From positions 3,534,001-3,598,000 of the forward strand of contig NZ_CP117883.1 of NCBI RefSeq assembly GCF_028736215.1: a stretch of DNA of 64,000 nt, written 5' to 3'. The stretch is from Mucilaginibacter sp. KACC 22773. GTDB taxonomy: Bacteria > Bacteroidota > Bacteroidia > Sphingobacteriales > Sphingobacteriaceae. This document shows, in pieces, positions 17,574 through 26,185 of the stretch. The notes under the pieces were generated by a model. That model was given only the letters and a program-made list of their open reading frames with translations, was not told the DNA's origin and did not search any database. The position numbers and the translations under genes were made by a program. The first letter of the stretch is position 1. Every line of letters starts with the position of its first letter.

Positions 17574-18575
17574 CTACCCCGCTGCTTCCATTTCTTTAAC
17601 TTCATTTGGGCGGCCGTTTTTGAAGGCTTTGCGCGGTGTAAGGCCAAGCAGTTCAAACATGGCCATATCGGTATCAAATGATGGGTTTGGTGTGGTTAAA
17701 AGCTTTTCACCTGCAAAAATAGAACTGGCGCCTGCCATAAAGCAAAAAGCCTGCTCAACAGTACTCATTTCGGTACGGCCGGCAGATAACCGCACTACCG
17801 AACGTGGCATAATTATACGAGCGGTAGCAATCATCCTTACCATATCCCAGATAGGTACGCGGGGCTGATCGGCCAGTGGTGTACCAGCTATGGGCACCAA
17901 AGCATTGATAGGTACCGATTCGGGGTGCTTGGGCAGGTTTGACAATGTTTTCAGCATCGAGATCCTGTCTTCAACGGTTTCGCCTAAACCAACTATGCCA
18001 CCGCTGCAAACTGTAATTTTCGCTTTACGTACGTTTTTAAGGGTATTTAACCTGTCGTCATAAGTGCGGGTGGTGATAATACGCTTATAATCTTCTTCAG
18101 ATGTATCTAAATTATGGTTATAAGCATACAAGCCGGCATCTGCCAATCGTTGCGCCTGGCTCTCGGTAAGCATACCCAGTGTACAGCATACCTCCATATC
18201 AAGGCTATTAACAGCCTTTACCATGTCAATCACTTTATCAAAATCGCGGTTATCGCGCACTTCGCGCCAGGCGGCACCCATGCATAAACGCGATGCGCCA
18301 CCGGCTTTTGCTTTTTCGGCAGCAGCAATAACCTCATCTTTAGGCATCATGGCATGTACATCTACACCGGTATTATAACGGGCAGCCTGTGGGCAGTAAG
18401 CGCAATCCTCAGAACAGCCGCCGGTTTTAATAGAAATCAGCGAGCTGATCTGTACTTCGGCGTAATCTTTATTTTCGCGGTGTACGGTTGCCGCGCGGTA
18501 AACCAGGTCGAGTAATGGGGTATGGTATATTTCGGCTATTTCTTCTTTTGTCCAGTCGTATCTTACTTCAGTCAT
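17574..18575 (-). CDS. bioB: Biotin synthase
   Basis: BioB is a radical SAM enzyme that inserts sulfur into dethiobiotin. The 333-residue protein has the radical SAM motif CSEDCAYC (Cys54, 58, 61), the MGAAWREVRDNRDFD segment, NHNLDTSEEDY, and CSGGIVGLGET, all characteristic of BioB. The arginine in the RLSAGR segment that contacts the 2Fe-2S cluster is present. It stands alone with no other bio genes in the window. Its requirement for Fe-S delivery would be compatible with the Nfu protein encoded earlier, but no direct link is seen. Confidence 0.97.
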   Translation of the reverse strand: MTEVRYDWTKEEIAEIYHTPLLDLVYRAATVHRENKDYAEVQISSLISIKTGGCSEDCAYCPQAARYNTGVDVHAMMPKDEVIAAAEKAKAGGASRLCMGAAWREVRDNRDFDKVIDMVKAVNSLDMEVCCTLGMLTESQAQRLADAGLYAYNHNLDTSEEDYKRIITTRTYDDRLNTLKNVRKAKITVCSGGIVGLGETVEDRISMLKTLSNLPKHPESVPINALVPIAGTPLADQPRVPIWDMVRMIATARIIMPRSVVRLSAGRTEMSTVEQAFCFMAGASSIFAGEKLLTTPNPSFDTDMAMFELLGLTPRKAFKNGRPNEVKEMEAAG

Positions 18576-18632
18576 ATCTCAAATTTTGATGGTTCAAATT
18601 TATAATAATATCGTATAAAACGCCAGTAACGC

Positions 18633-19988
18633 TTAATGCTTCAACAAAAGCCTGGTAGCCAGGTACAAGGGCAATAAAAACCCGGCGCAATCGGTAAAGG
18701 TGGTAATAATAATAGACGAAGCCACCGCCGGATCTATCCCCACCCTTTTTAATACCAACGGTATAGATGCCCCGGTAATACCCGCGATGATGAGATTTCC
18801 TGTCATGGCTAAAAACAAAACGAGACCAAGCATGGGGTTGGCATCATAAAACAGGGCGATGCAAAAAACAACCAGTCCGTTGGCGGCCCCGTTAAGCATG
18901 CCTACTAAAAATTCTTTTAATACTGTATTATATGCCTGGCTATCGGTAAGGTTACTTAACGATATACGCCTGACTGTTACCGCAAGGGCCTGCGTGGCTG
19001 CATTACCGCCCATACCTGCTATAATGGTCATGTAAGCGGCTATGCCTTTCACCTGGGAAACGGTATCGTCAAAATGCCTGATCACCGATGCGGCCAGGTA
19101 AGCAGTGGCCAGGTTAATAACCAGCCATGGCAAACGACTTTTTACGGCATCTTTCCAGTTACCGCTCAATTCCTCGTCTTCAGATACACCCGAAATCTTT
19201 AATATATCTTCGGTATTTTCCTGCTCCATTACGTCGATGATATCATCAACGGTAACCCGGCCAAGCAGCTTCATATGGTCATCAACAACCGGGATGGTTG
19301 TTAAATTGTATTGCGATATTAGGCGGGCAACCTCTTCCTGGTCAAGCTCGGCCCTTACATATACAGGGTCGCGTTTTACCAGGTCGCTCACTTTGGCATC
19401 CGCATGGGCTTTTATAACATCTTTTATCGAGAGGATGCCTTGCAAGGTGTCGGCATCGTCAACCACGTAAATGGTATAAAACTCCTCCATCTCTTCCGAT
19501 TGGCGAATGATCTCGTCCAGTGCCTCTTTTTTATCCAGCCTGATGTTTACTTTGATGAGTTCGGAGTTCATCAAACCGCCGGCAGTATCTTCGGCATAGT
19601 TCAAAAGCGCGCGGATGCTGCTGGCATCATCGGCATCAATATCTTCTAATATTTCCTGCTGCTCATCTTCATCAAGCTGGGATATGATGTCGGTTGCATC
19701 GTCATAATCCAGCTCTTCAACTATCTCGCTTCTTTTTTCAGGGTGGAGGTTCAGGAGCAGCTCGCCGGGGCTGTGCTCCTCATCCATTTCGGATAAAACT
19801 TCAGATGCAACGTCAGTCGGCAGGATATTGATGATCCTTTCCTTATCCTCCTGCTCAAGCTGTTCAAACAATAAAGCAATCTCCGAGGCGTGATATTCCT
19901 TCAGAACTTTCTCTAATTCAGCATCATCGGCCTCAAGAGCCGTTTTGATGCGGAGGAGATCGGTTTTATCTAAGTCAAAAGATTGCAT
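18633..19988 (-). CDS. mgtE: Magnesium transporter MgtE
   Basis: MgtE is a homodimeric Mg2+ channel gated by cytoplasmic magnesium. The protein has the acidic N-terminal superhelical domain (EMDEEHSPGELLLNL, DYDDATDIISQLDEDEQ), a CBS pair (about 125-245), and a C-terminal channel domain with five helices, including the conserved GMGGNAATQALAVTVR and TGNLIIAGITGASIP segments. I chose the ATG at 19988 (MQSFDLDKTD), giving 451 residues, the usual length. The extension to 20018 adds ten atypical residues. Confidence 0.95.
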   Translation of the reverse strand: MQSFDLDKTDLLRIKTALEADDAELEKVLKEYHASEIALLFEQLEQEDKERIINILPTDVASEVLSEMDEEHSPGELLLNLHPEKRSEIVEELDYDDATDIISQLDEDEQQEILEDIDADDASSIRALLNYAEDTAGGLMNSELIKVNIRLDKKEALDEIIRQSEEMEEFYTIYVVDDADTLQGILSIKDVIKAHADAKVSDLVKRDPVYVRAELDQEEVARLISQYNLTTIPVVDDHMKLLGRVTVDDIIDVMEQENTEDILKISGVSEDEELSGNWKDAVKSRLPWLVINLATAYLAASVIRHFDDTVSQVKGIAAYMTIIAGMGGNAATQALAVTVRRISLSNLTDSQAYNTVLKEFLVGMLNGAANGLVVFCIALFYDANPMLGLVLFLAMTGNLIIAGITGASIPLVLKRVGIDPAVASSIIITTFTDCAGFLLPLYLATRLLLKH

Positions 19989-20094
19989 ATCCGACGAAAA
20001 TAAACATTTATGCCGCAATTACGACATTAAAATGAGGTTAAATCGGGGCTATTTTCGAGGTGTGTTGGTCTGTCACCCCTTGACGTTTAAAAAA

Positions 20095-20709
20095 CTACAA
20101 ACTATAATCATACTTCGCCTTTAACCCGGCCACCTTTCCTAATTTTCCCAAAACCTGCTCCACTTGCATTTTGCGAATAGATAGCTGCATACTACAATCG
20201 TTATCAAACTGCTGTTCAAGCACCGGAAGATTCTCTTCTTTGATAATCCGCATCACGTCATTCATCTGCAGGTAATCAAACTTAATGGTGTAAATATCAT
20301 TCACCGTTTTTTGGATGATGATGGCCAGCTTCAGGGCTTCTTCTGTAGCTACCTTGTAGGCGTTTATTAACCCTGGTACCCCAAGCAGCGTACCGCCAAA
20401 ATAACGCACTACAACCACCAGGATATTGGTAACATCTTTTGACAGCAGGATATTTAATATTGGCCGGCCGGCGGTGCCCGATGGTTCGCCGTCGTCATTC
20501 ACCCGGTAAACAGACCTATCGGTCCCCAGGCGCATGGCCCAGCAATGGTGGTTGGCTTTGGGGTGTTCGGCTTTTAATTTGGCTACAATGACTTTAATAT
20601 CATTATCGGAGCTGATGGGATAAGCAAACCCCAGGAACTTGCTGCCCCTATCACGGAATATACTTTCGGTCGGTTTTTCGATGGTTTGATAGGTATCGTC
20701 AAAAAGCAT
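20095..20709 (-). CDS. YigZ/IMPACT family protein
   Basis: The 204-residue protein has the N-terminal UPF0029 (IMPACT) domain with KFLGFAYPI, ANHHCWAMRLG and the signature DDGEPSGTAGRPIL, then VVVRYFGGTLLGVPGLINAY. A small C-terminal DUF1949 domain follows (about 140-204). Relatives include E. coli YigZ and yeast Yih1, the latter acting on the Gcn2 stress kinase; the bacterial role is unclear. It is separated from mgtE by about 105 bp on the same strand and has its own upstream gap. Confidence 0.92.
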   Translation of the reverse strand: MLFDDTYQTIEKPTESIFRDRGSKFLGFAYPISSDNDIKVIVAKLKAEHPKANHHCWAMRLGTDRSVYRVNDDGEPSGTAGRPILNILLSKDVTNILVVVVRYFGGTLLGVPGLINAYKVATEEALKLAIIIQKTVNDIYTIKFDYLQMNDVMRIIKEENLPVLEQQFDNDCSMQLSIRKMQVEQVLGKLGKVAGLKAKYDYSL

Positions 20710-20780
20710 TATTTAGGAGCTAAAAGCTGAAGGCTTAAAGCGGAAAGCATTGAAAAGCCATTCATGAGTACAACATTAAA

Positions 20781-21671
20781 TTACAAATGCAAAAAGCCTA
20801 ATGTTTGCGGGAAATAAATAATAACAATAGCCAATATAGCTACCAATAGTCCTATTTTGTTAAGTGTGCTTAATTTCTCTCTAAATACAAGCATACCTAC
20901 CAGGGCTCCTACAACAATAACCCCAATATTCATTGACGAAAACACCGATGACGGGTTATTTGCCAGGGCTTTGTGCGCCTTCAGATAAAAAAGAATATTA
21001 CCAAAATTAAACAAACCCAATACCCAGCCAATGAGTATATGCGGCCATGAGAAACGCATTTTTTTTGTGAACACCTGGTATAACAAGCCGATAAACGACA
21101 ACGTAAACGCAAGAATAAAGACAATAAAAATGGCTGTAGTAAAAGGCACGCTGTTAACTTTAGTGATCTGCTTCAGCAATACATCTATAATTCCGAACCC
21201 CAGGAAAACAATAAGCAGATATATCCAAGAACCCTTTTCTGTATTTTTATGATTAGGCCTGCCCGTTGTTTTTTGCCATGGAATTGTACAAAATATGGCA
21301 ATAAACGCCAGGGCGATACCAATGATCTTTATTGTATTTGAAGCCTCGCCAAATATCAAAAAGGCCGATATAATGGGAATAAACAGCGATAAACGCTGCG
21401 CAACATCTGTACGTACAATACCAGCCCTGCGCACCGATGCAGCCATAGCCAAAAACACAGCGGGAAATAAAACTCCAAGCGCCAGGTAATTAAATACAGG
21501 TGTATTTTGCAGGCCTGCAAGCGATGGCCTGTAAAAAAGCCAGGTAAGCATGATGGCCATCGAATAATTCCAGGTTACCGCCTGGTAAACGTCAATGTGG
21601 TACCTTTTGGCCAGCTTAAGCATAACCGACACAATAACACTACAACAAATACTTAAAAAAACAAATAGCAT
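20781..21671 (-). CDS. DMT superfamily (EamA-like) transporter
   Basis: The 296-residue protein has about ten membrane helices in two repeats, as in the drug/metabolite transporter superfamily. The second repeat ends with SSMNIGVIVVGALVGMLVFREKL, the typical EamA pattern, and the first contains FLIFGEASNTIKIIGIALAF. Substrate cannot be deduced. It is preceded by a gap with an inverted repeat of the AGAGTCAAGAAT type, and no dedicated regulator is next to it. Confidence 0.85.
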   Translation of the reverse strand: MLFVFLSICCSVIVSVMLKLAKRYHIDVYQAVTWNYSMAIMLTWLFYRPSLAGLQNTPVFNYLALGVLFPAVFLAMAASVRRAGIVRTDVAQRLSLFIPIISAFLIFGEASNTIKIIGIALAFIAIFCTIPWQKTTGRPNHKNTEKGSWIYLLIVFLGFGIIDVLLKQITKVNSVPFTTAIFIVFILAFTLSFIGLLYQVFTKKMRFSWPHILIGWVLGLFNFGNILFYLKAHKALANNPSSVFSSMNIGVIVVGALVGMLVFREKLSTLNKIGLLVAILAIVIIYFPQTLGFLHL

Positions 21672-21684
21672 AATTGGTGGTGTA

Positions 21685-21823
21685 GAAGAGTCAAGAATAA
21701 AGAGTCAAGAATTAAGAAAAAAACCATTTTGATTTTCCATCATCTGATAAGGCTTGACGCTTATCATCGGGAGTATTTGCCAACCCCTATTTTCTTCTGT
21801 CTTGATTCTTGACTCTTATTTTT
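21685..21823. repeat. Inverted repeat between DMT transporter and ribD
   Basis: AGAGTCAAGAAT copies near 21689 and 21702 face ATTCTTGACTCT near 21800. A smaller hairpin (TGATAAG...CTTATCA, about 21746-21767) sits inside. It fills the short gap between two minus-strand genes. Confidence 0.6.
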
Positions 21824-21828
21824 AATTC

Positions 21829-22875
21829 TTATTGGTTGTATAACGTTTGTAAACGGTCTTCTTCAATGAATGATTCGGCGGCAAGTATACCTGTTATTTG
21901 TGGTGATTTTATGCCTTTTGATAAAACAGTTTTGCCGGTAAAAATGCGGGCCTCATCCCAAAGCCCGGCATCAATAAACACCTGCAGGGTATGCGCACCT
22001 CCTTCAATGATCACCGATTGAATGTCTTGTAAATATAATTGGTACAAAATGTATTGAGGCACATAGCGGTCAAAATCCTCTAATGCAATATACTTGTTTT
22101 TTCCGTCGGAATTAAATTCTATTTCATTAAAAATCAGTGTTTCAATAGATTGATCAAATACATTGGCCTCTTTACTAAGTTCCAGCCTCCTATCTATCAC
22201 CACCCGTTTTGGCGATTTTCCTTCCCAGTACCTTACGTTTAATTGCGGGTTATCAATGGCAACGGTATTTTTCCCAACCAAAATAGCATCCTCCTCGCTG
22301 CGCCATTTATGTACCAGCTTGCGCGCCTGGGTGCCCGTTATCCAAAACTGGCTCCCATCACCAGGCGCAAAAAAACCATCGTTGGTTTGCGCCCATTTCA
22401 ATATAATGTATGGCCGGTGCTTTTGTACTTTGGTAAAAAACCGGCGGTTAAGCCACTGGCATTCTTGTTCCAGCACGCCTGTTATCACTTCAATACCGGC
22501 AGCTTTAAGTTTTTCAATTCCTTTACCATCAACCTGGGCAAAAGGGTCGCGGGTGCCAACAATTACCAGGGGAATTTGATGTTCAATAATCAAATCGGCA
22601 CAGGGTGGTGTTTTACCATAATGTGCACAGGGCTCTAATGAAACATATATGGTTGATTGCTTTAACAGTTGGGCCGCGTTATCAAATTTAGCCGTTACCT
22701 GCGCAATTGCGTTCACTTCGGCATGGGCCTGGCCATATCTCTGGTGATAGCCCTCGCCTATTATTTTGCCTTCATGAACAACTACCGCGCCTACCATCGG
22801 GTTCGGGCTCACCTGCCCGGCACCAAGCTGGGCAAGTTCAAGACAACGCTGCATAAAAATTTCATGTTGAACCAT
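21829..22875 (-). CDS. ribD: Bifunctional riboflavin biosynthesis protein RibD
   Basis: RibD deaminates and then reduces the pyrimidine intermediate of riboflavin synthesis. The N-terminal deaminase domain has the zinc ligands His51 (HAEVNAI), Cys83 and Cys92 (PCAHYGKTPPC). The C-terminal reductase domain starts near residue 150 with RPYIILKWAQTNDGFFA and includes VIIEGGAHTLQVFIDAGLWDEARIF. At 348 residues it has the normal length. It is divergent from prmC with only 33 bp between the two start codons, so their promoters must overlap or lie inside the neighbouring gene. Confidence 0.96.
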   Translation of the reverse strand: MVQHEIFMQRCLELAQLGAGQVSPNPMVGAVVVHEGKIIGEGYHQRYGQAHAEVNAIAQVTAKFDNAAQLLKQSTIYVSLEPCAHYGKTPPCADLIIEHQIPLVIVGTRDPFAQVDGKGIEKLKAAGIEVITGVLEQECQWLNRRFFTKVQKHRPYIILKWAQTNDGFFAPGDGSQFWITGTQARKLVHKWRSEEDAILVGKNTVAIDNPQLNVRYWEGKSPKRVVIDRRLELSKEANVFDQSIETLIFNEIEFNSDGKNKYIALEDFDRYVPQYILYQLYLQDIQSVIIEGGAHTLQVFIDAGLWDEARIFTGKTVLSKGIKSPQITGILAAESFIEEDRLQTLYNQ

Positions 22876-22908
22876 GCTGCAAAAGTAGCTTTTATGTTAC
22901 TTTGTTGC

Positions 22909-23838
22909 ATGATTACCATAAAGGATGTTTTTGAAGATTACAAACAGCTGAACAAAGTATATGACGCTAACGAGGTAGAGTCGCTTACTTTATTAACTAT
23001 CAGCCAGGTAACCAACCTGACAAAAGCATCTGTTAAAGCATTTCCGGAACGGGAGCTAAATGAGGAACAAGCCCAAAAGCTAAAGAATATTGCTGCCGAA
23101 CTGATAACCGGCAAGCCCATTCAATATATTTTAGGCGTTACCGAGTTTTATGGACTACCGTTTAAAGTAAATCCCAGCGTACTTATCCCCCGCCCCGAAA
23201 CAGAAGAACTGGTAGAGTGGGTATTGGCAGTTTGCAGCGGGCGGTTGGCAGTGGGCAGTTCTCAGTGGGCAGTTGGCAGTGGGCAGTCGGCGATTGACAA
23301 TAGGCAGTTTGCAGGGAGTATATTGGACATTGGCACGGGGAGCGGGTGTATCGCTATCAGTTTAAAAAAGAATTTACCACAGGCACAGGTCTCGGCAATT
23401 GATATATCCGAAGGTGCGTTGCAGACCGCAAAAGAAAATGCTGACTTAAATGATGTTCAAGTGCAATTTATCCAGGCTGATATTTTAGACGCAGCAACCA
23501 CTCACCACTCACCACTACTCACCGCCCACCAAATCATCGTCAGTAACCCGCCTTATGTAACGCTGGACGACAAAAAACAAATGCACACCAACGTAACCGA
23601 TTTTGAGCCCCATACTGCGTTGTTTGTACCCCAGGATGATCCGCTGTTGTTTTACAGGGCTATTGCAGATTTTGCTTCGGGTAACTTAACCGCCGGGGGA
23701 TATTTATTTTTTGAGATTAATGAGAGTTTAGGTAATGAAACCGTTGCATTATTACGCGATAAGCACTTTACCGATATTGAGTTGCGACAAGACATGAGTG
23801 GCCGCGACAGGATGATTGGTTGCAGGAGCCCCCTCTAA
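22909..23838 (+). CDS. prmC: Peptide chain release factor N5-glutamine methyltransferase
   Basis: PrmC methylates the GGQ glutamine of release factors. The N-terminal helical domain (1-90) is followed by VLIPRPETEELVEW, SAM motif I LDIGTGSGCIAI (about 139-150) and the catalytic NPPY (213-216). I chose the ATG at 22909, giving 309 residues; longer readings run into ribD. The protein is longer than the usual 280-290 because of two in-frame repeat insertions: residues about 109-137 (GRLAVGSSQWAVGSGQ...) just before motif I, and residues about 196-208 (TTHHSPLLTAHQ) before NPPY. All motifs are intact, so the enzyme is probably active. Confidence 0.95.
   Translation: MITIKDVFEDYKQLNKVYDANEVESLTLLTISQVTNLTKASVKAFPERELNEEQAQKLKNIAAELITGKPIQYILGVTEFYGLPFKVNPSVLIPRPETEELVEWVLAVCSGRLAVGSSQWAVGSGQSAIDNRQFAGSILDIGTGSGCIAISLKKNLPQAQVSAIDISEGALQTAKENADLNDVQVQFIQADILDAATTHHSPLLTAHQIIVSNPPYVTLDDKKQMHTNVTDFEPHTALFVPQDDPLLFYRAIADFASGNLTAGGYLFFEINESLGNETVALLRDKHFTDIELRQDMSGRDRMIGCRSPL
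23226..23317 (+). repeat. GCAGTGGGCAGTT-type repeat inserted in frame in prmC
   Basis: Degenerate direct repeats of GGCAGTGGGCAGTT (for example near 23247, 23263 and 23276) encode a Gly/Ser/Ala/Gln-rich loop. A related block in opposite orientation (CACTCACCACTCACCACTAC, 23492-23531) encodes TTHHSPLLTAH. Both keep the reading frame. Confidence 0.8.
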
Positions 23839-23991
23839 ACGGCGAAGCCCTCATTGGCTCCTTCAAAAATCAAATTAGATGCTAATAATCTCCTCCGGAT
23901 GGGGAGACTTTAATTACAGCATTAAACGTTGAAGGTATTTTGAGAACCTGTTTAAATTTGATTTAGATTATTTATGTATCAAATAAAAATC

Positions 23992-24119
23992 ATTGCCGTT
24001 GACTTTAGTCAACGGGATAATGACTAAAAGGCGAATGGCTTTAGCCAAACTCCACTGAATAATTTGGCTAAAGCCAGCAATGATACCTTCTTTTACCGTT
24101 GACTAAAGTCAACGGCAAT
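23992..24119. repeat. Nested inverted-repeat element with self-palindromic arms
   Basis: The 24-bp left arm (23992-24015) and right arm (24096-24119) are exact reverse complements. Each contains its own hairpin (CCGTTGAC-TTTA-GTCAACGG on the left). An inner pair TGGCTTTAGCCA (24036-24047) and TGGCTAAAGCCA (24065-24076) repeats the same design. It occupies the gap between convergent prmC and the ABC permease gene; no gene is seen in the surrounding 366 bp. Confidence 0.9.
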
Positions 24120-24205
24120 AAATGAATCTCGTTTTTAGCCAGCTTTTAAGATAAATATCTATTTTTTTGATCCTTGGTTGAATGATATAGTGTTTCTTCC
24201 AAACC

Positions 24206-25318
24206 TTACTTATTCTTAACTACCATCCCTTGGTAGTTATAGTAATTAAAATAAAAAAACAGGTAAGCCACACCCAGGTTAAGCGGTATCAACACCCAAA
24301 GCAGGTGAAACATAATTACCCAAAACAGTACAATAAATAAGGCCAGTATCCATTGAATATATTTATCCATATTTAAGCCAAACCAGTAAAGCAGGCAGTG
24401 GAAAAGCATGGCTATACTTAACCCTGCCAGTAATAATTCCACAGCCATTAAAGGGCTAAAACGGCTAAACAGCCAAACACTTTCGGGTATTAGGATAAAA
24501 AAGTAAACACCCGCAAAATTCAGGAACAGCCTGAACCTGCTATAGGGCAGGTTACGCGAAAACCTTAAACGCGTTTCTTCAAACCTATGCGCCTCAAATA
24601 TCAAAACCACATGGGCAGTTATTACAGCCAGGATGGCTATCCCGGCCAACCGTAAATCATTCTTCACATCGGCAAATAAATAAAAAACACCGGTTATAAT
24701 TAACCACGACAATGCTTTGGTAACAAAGTATTGCACTTTAAGCTTATCAAAAACATGATAGATGTACAGGCTAAAGTATGGCTTGCGCCATTTGTTGCTC
24801 AGCTTTAACAAAAAGGATTGGCTGCTGCCGTCAACCAGCCGGTTTAATATCCGTGTATATATTAGTGCGCTCCACCAAACCATGGCCACTAAAAACAAAA
24901 CCATCGCGGCAGGCAGCAGATAGTAATGATGCACTACACCTACGCAAACAGCCATTACAGCGTAAATGATAACCGGGCTTAAAATAATGGCTTGTGTATA
25001 GCCCCAGCTTTTTAATTGATGCTTGCGGCTTAGCGCATTGCTGCTGTAAAATAAAAACTGCTTTTCGGGCGCCAGTAATTGCACCGATACATAGTGCCAG
25101 CTTTTAAAAACGTATAACAGCCAGCCGCCGATAACTACCGCCAACATTACAGGGCTGCTGCACATGGCCACCATTAACGATTCATGGTAGCTGATGAGCA
25201 TATTGCCTGGCACACAACCAACCAATATAAAAAATACAAAAAGCAAAACAGGCGCGTGCACCTGGTAAAAACCAAATGCAAATACTTTTACCAGTACATT
25301 GGTTAGCGGCCGTTTCAC
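24206..25318 (-). CDS. Probable ABC transporter membrane protein
   Basis: The 370-residue protein is very hydrophobic, with about nine or ten membrane helices, and does not match a named permease family that I recognise. Its start overlaps the stop of the ABC ATPase gene by 4 bp, so the two are translationally coupled and the protein is most likely the membrane partner of that ATPase. A cytoplasmic loop around residues 85-105 is polar (EKQFLFYSSNALSRKHQLK). The pair resembles small Bacteroidota ABC-2-type exporters of unknown substrate. Confidence 0.75.
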   Translation of the reverse strand: MKRPLTNVLVKVFAFGFYQVHAPVLLFVFFILVGCVPGNMLISYHESLMVAMCSSPVMLAVVIGGWLLYVFKSWHYVSVQLLAPEKQFLFYSSNALSRKHQLKSWGYTQAIILSPVIIYAVMAVCVGVVHHYYLLPAAMVLFLVAMVWWSALIYTRILNRLVDGSSQSFLLKLSNKWRKPYFSLYIYHVFDKLKVQYFVTKALSWLIITGVFYLFADVKNDLRLAGIAILAVITAHVVLIFEAHRFEETRLRFSRNLPYSRFRLFLNFAGVYFFILIPESVWLFSRFSPLMAVELLLAGLSIAMLFHCLLYWFGLNMDKYIQWILALFIVLFWVIMFHLLWVLIPLNLGVAYLFFYFNYYNYQGMVVKNK

Positions 25319-25953
25319 AGTGTTATCGACTTTAAGGTTTGCCCTTCAACCAGTAGTTCGCCCGCTGCAGGCAACTCCTCAAGCTCAAGCGTTTGGTGCG
25401 ATGAAAGCAGGAAGCTGGTACCTTGCTGAAGATGCCGCTCGGCAATCCAACTGTTTAAGATTTTTAAAGATGCGGTATCAATGGTAATAAGCGGCTCATC
25501 TAACAGGATCAATTTAGGATTGCCCAGGAACGCCAACACCAGCGACAATTTTTTAAGCATCCCGCTGGAGTAAGTCCCCAAAGGCCGACCAACGTAGCTT
25601 TGCATCTGCATGGTATTTATATAATGTTGCTCCTGCCCTTCCGGGGCGTCCTTTGCCTGCGCAAAAAGGGCAATCATCTCCTTACCAGTCAAAAATTCGG
25701 GGAACACGGGTTCAGCTTCGGCAAAGTTTACCAGTTTGCGGTAAGCCACAGGTTGTTTTTTTATGCTGATAGCGTTATCCAACAAAATATCACCATCAAA
25801 AGATAAAATACCGGCGATGGACTTTAGCAGCGTACTTTTACCCGAACCGTTAACTCCCTTTATCCAGTAAACTCCCGGACTGATGGTAAGTTCGTCTATT
25901 TTAAGGGCCGGGAAACCACCGTAGAGTTTTTTAAATTTTATGAATTGCAGCAT
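25315..25953 (-). CDS. ABC transporter ATP-binding protein
   Basis: The 212-residue ATPase has Walker A GVNGSGKST (33-41), the signature YSSGMLKKLSL, Walker B LILLDEPL and a switch His in SSHQ. The signature deviates from LSGGQ, as in several exporter ATPases of the CcmA-like group. It is followed without gap by a membrane protein gene, and together they should form one exporter. No substrate gene is next to them. Confidence 0.92.
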   Translation of the reverse strand: MLQFIKFKKLYGGFPALKIDELTISPGVYWIKGVNGSGKSTLLKSIAGILSFDGDILLDNAISIKKQPVAYRKLVNFAEAEPVFPEFLTGKEMIALFAQAKDAPEGQEQHYINTMQMQSYVGRPLGTYSSGMLKKLSLVLAFLGNPKLILLDEPLITIDTASLKILNSWIAERHLQQGTSFLLSSHQTLELEELPAAGELLVEGQTLKSITL

Positions 25954-26016
25954 TGTTGGTTTGATAGTAAAAGAAATGCAATGTTACACGGAGATACTTC
26001 AATTTTGTAATCAGTC

Positions 26017-26116
26017 AAAGTGTACCACCCTGTACCAGGGTGTTTCAGGGTGTTTCACCCCGTACCAGGGTGTTTCAGGATGTTTCAGCCCGTGCCAGGG
26101 TGTGTCATCCCGTACC
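26017..26116. repeat. Ten-unit tandem repeat with 10-bp period
   Basis: Ten consecutive 10-bp units of two related kinds, AGGGTGTTTC-like and ACCCTGTACC-like, are laid out without indels. ACCCTGTACCAGGGT forms local dyads. The block lies between the divergent ends of the ABC ATPase start and the ddl stop (both minus strand). A plus-strand ORF reading through it repeats PYQGVSGCFS-like decapeptides but overlaps ddl and is probably not a gene. Confidence 0.85.
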
Positions 26117-26185
26117 GGTACACACAGTTTGCTGGTTATATATGGTACCGAAAACAAGGGGTTAATTCTGACAGATCTTAAATTC

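Noticed and set aside
22669..22908. Upstream extension of prmC (80 codons beginning MGRVIKFSRY)
   Set aside because: It lies wholly antisense within ribD and the short gap, has no similarity to PrmC, and the ATG at 22909 gives the normal N-terminus.
26017..26116. CRISPR array
   Set aside because: The units are 10 bp without spacers, and no cas genes are present in the window.
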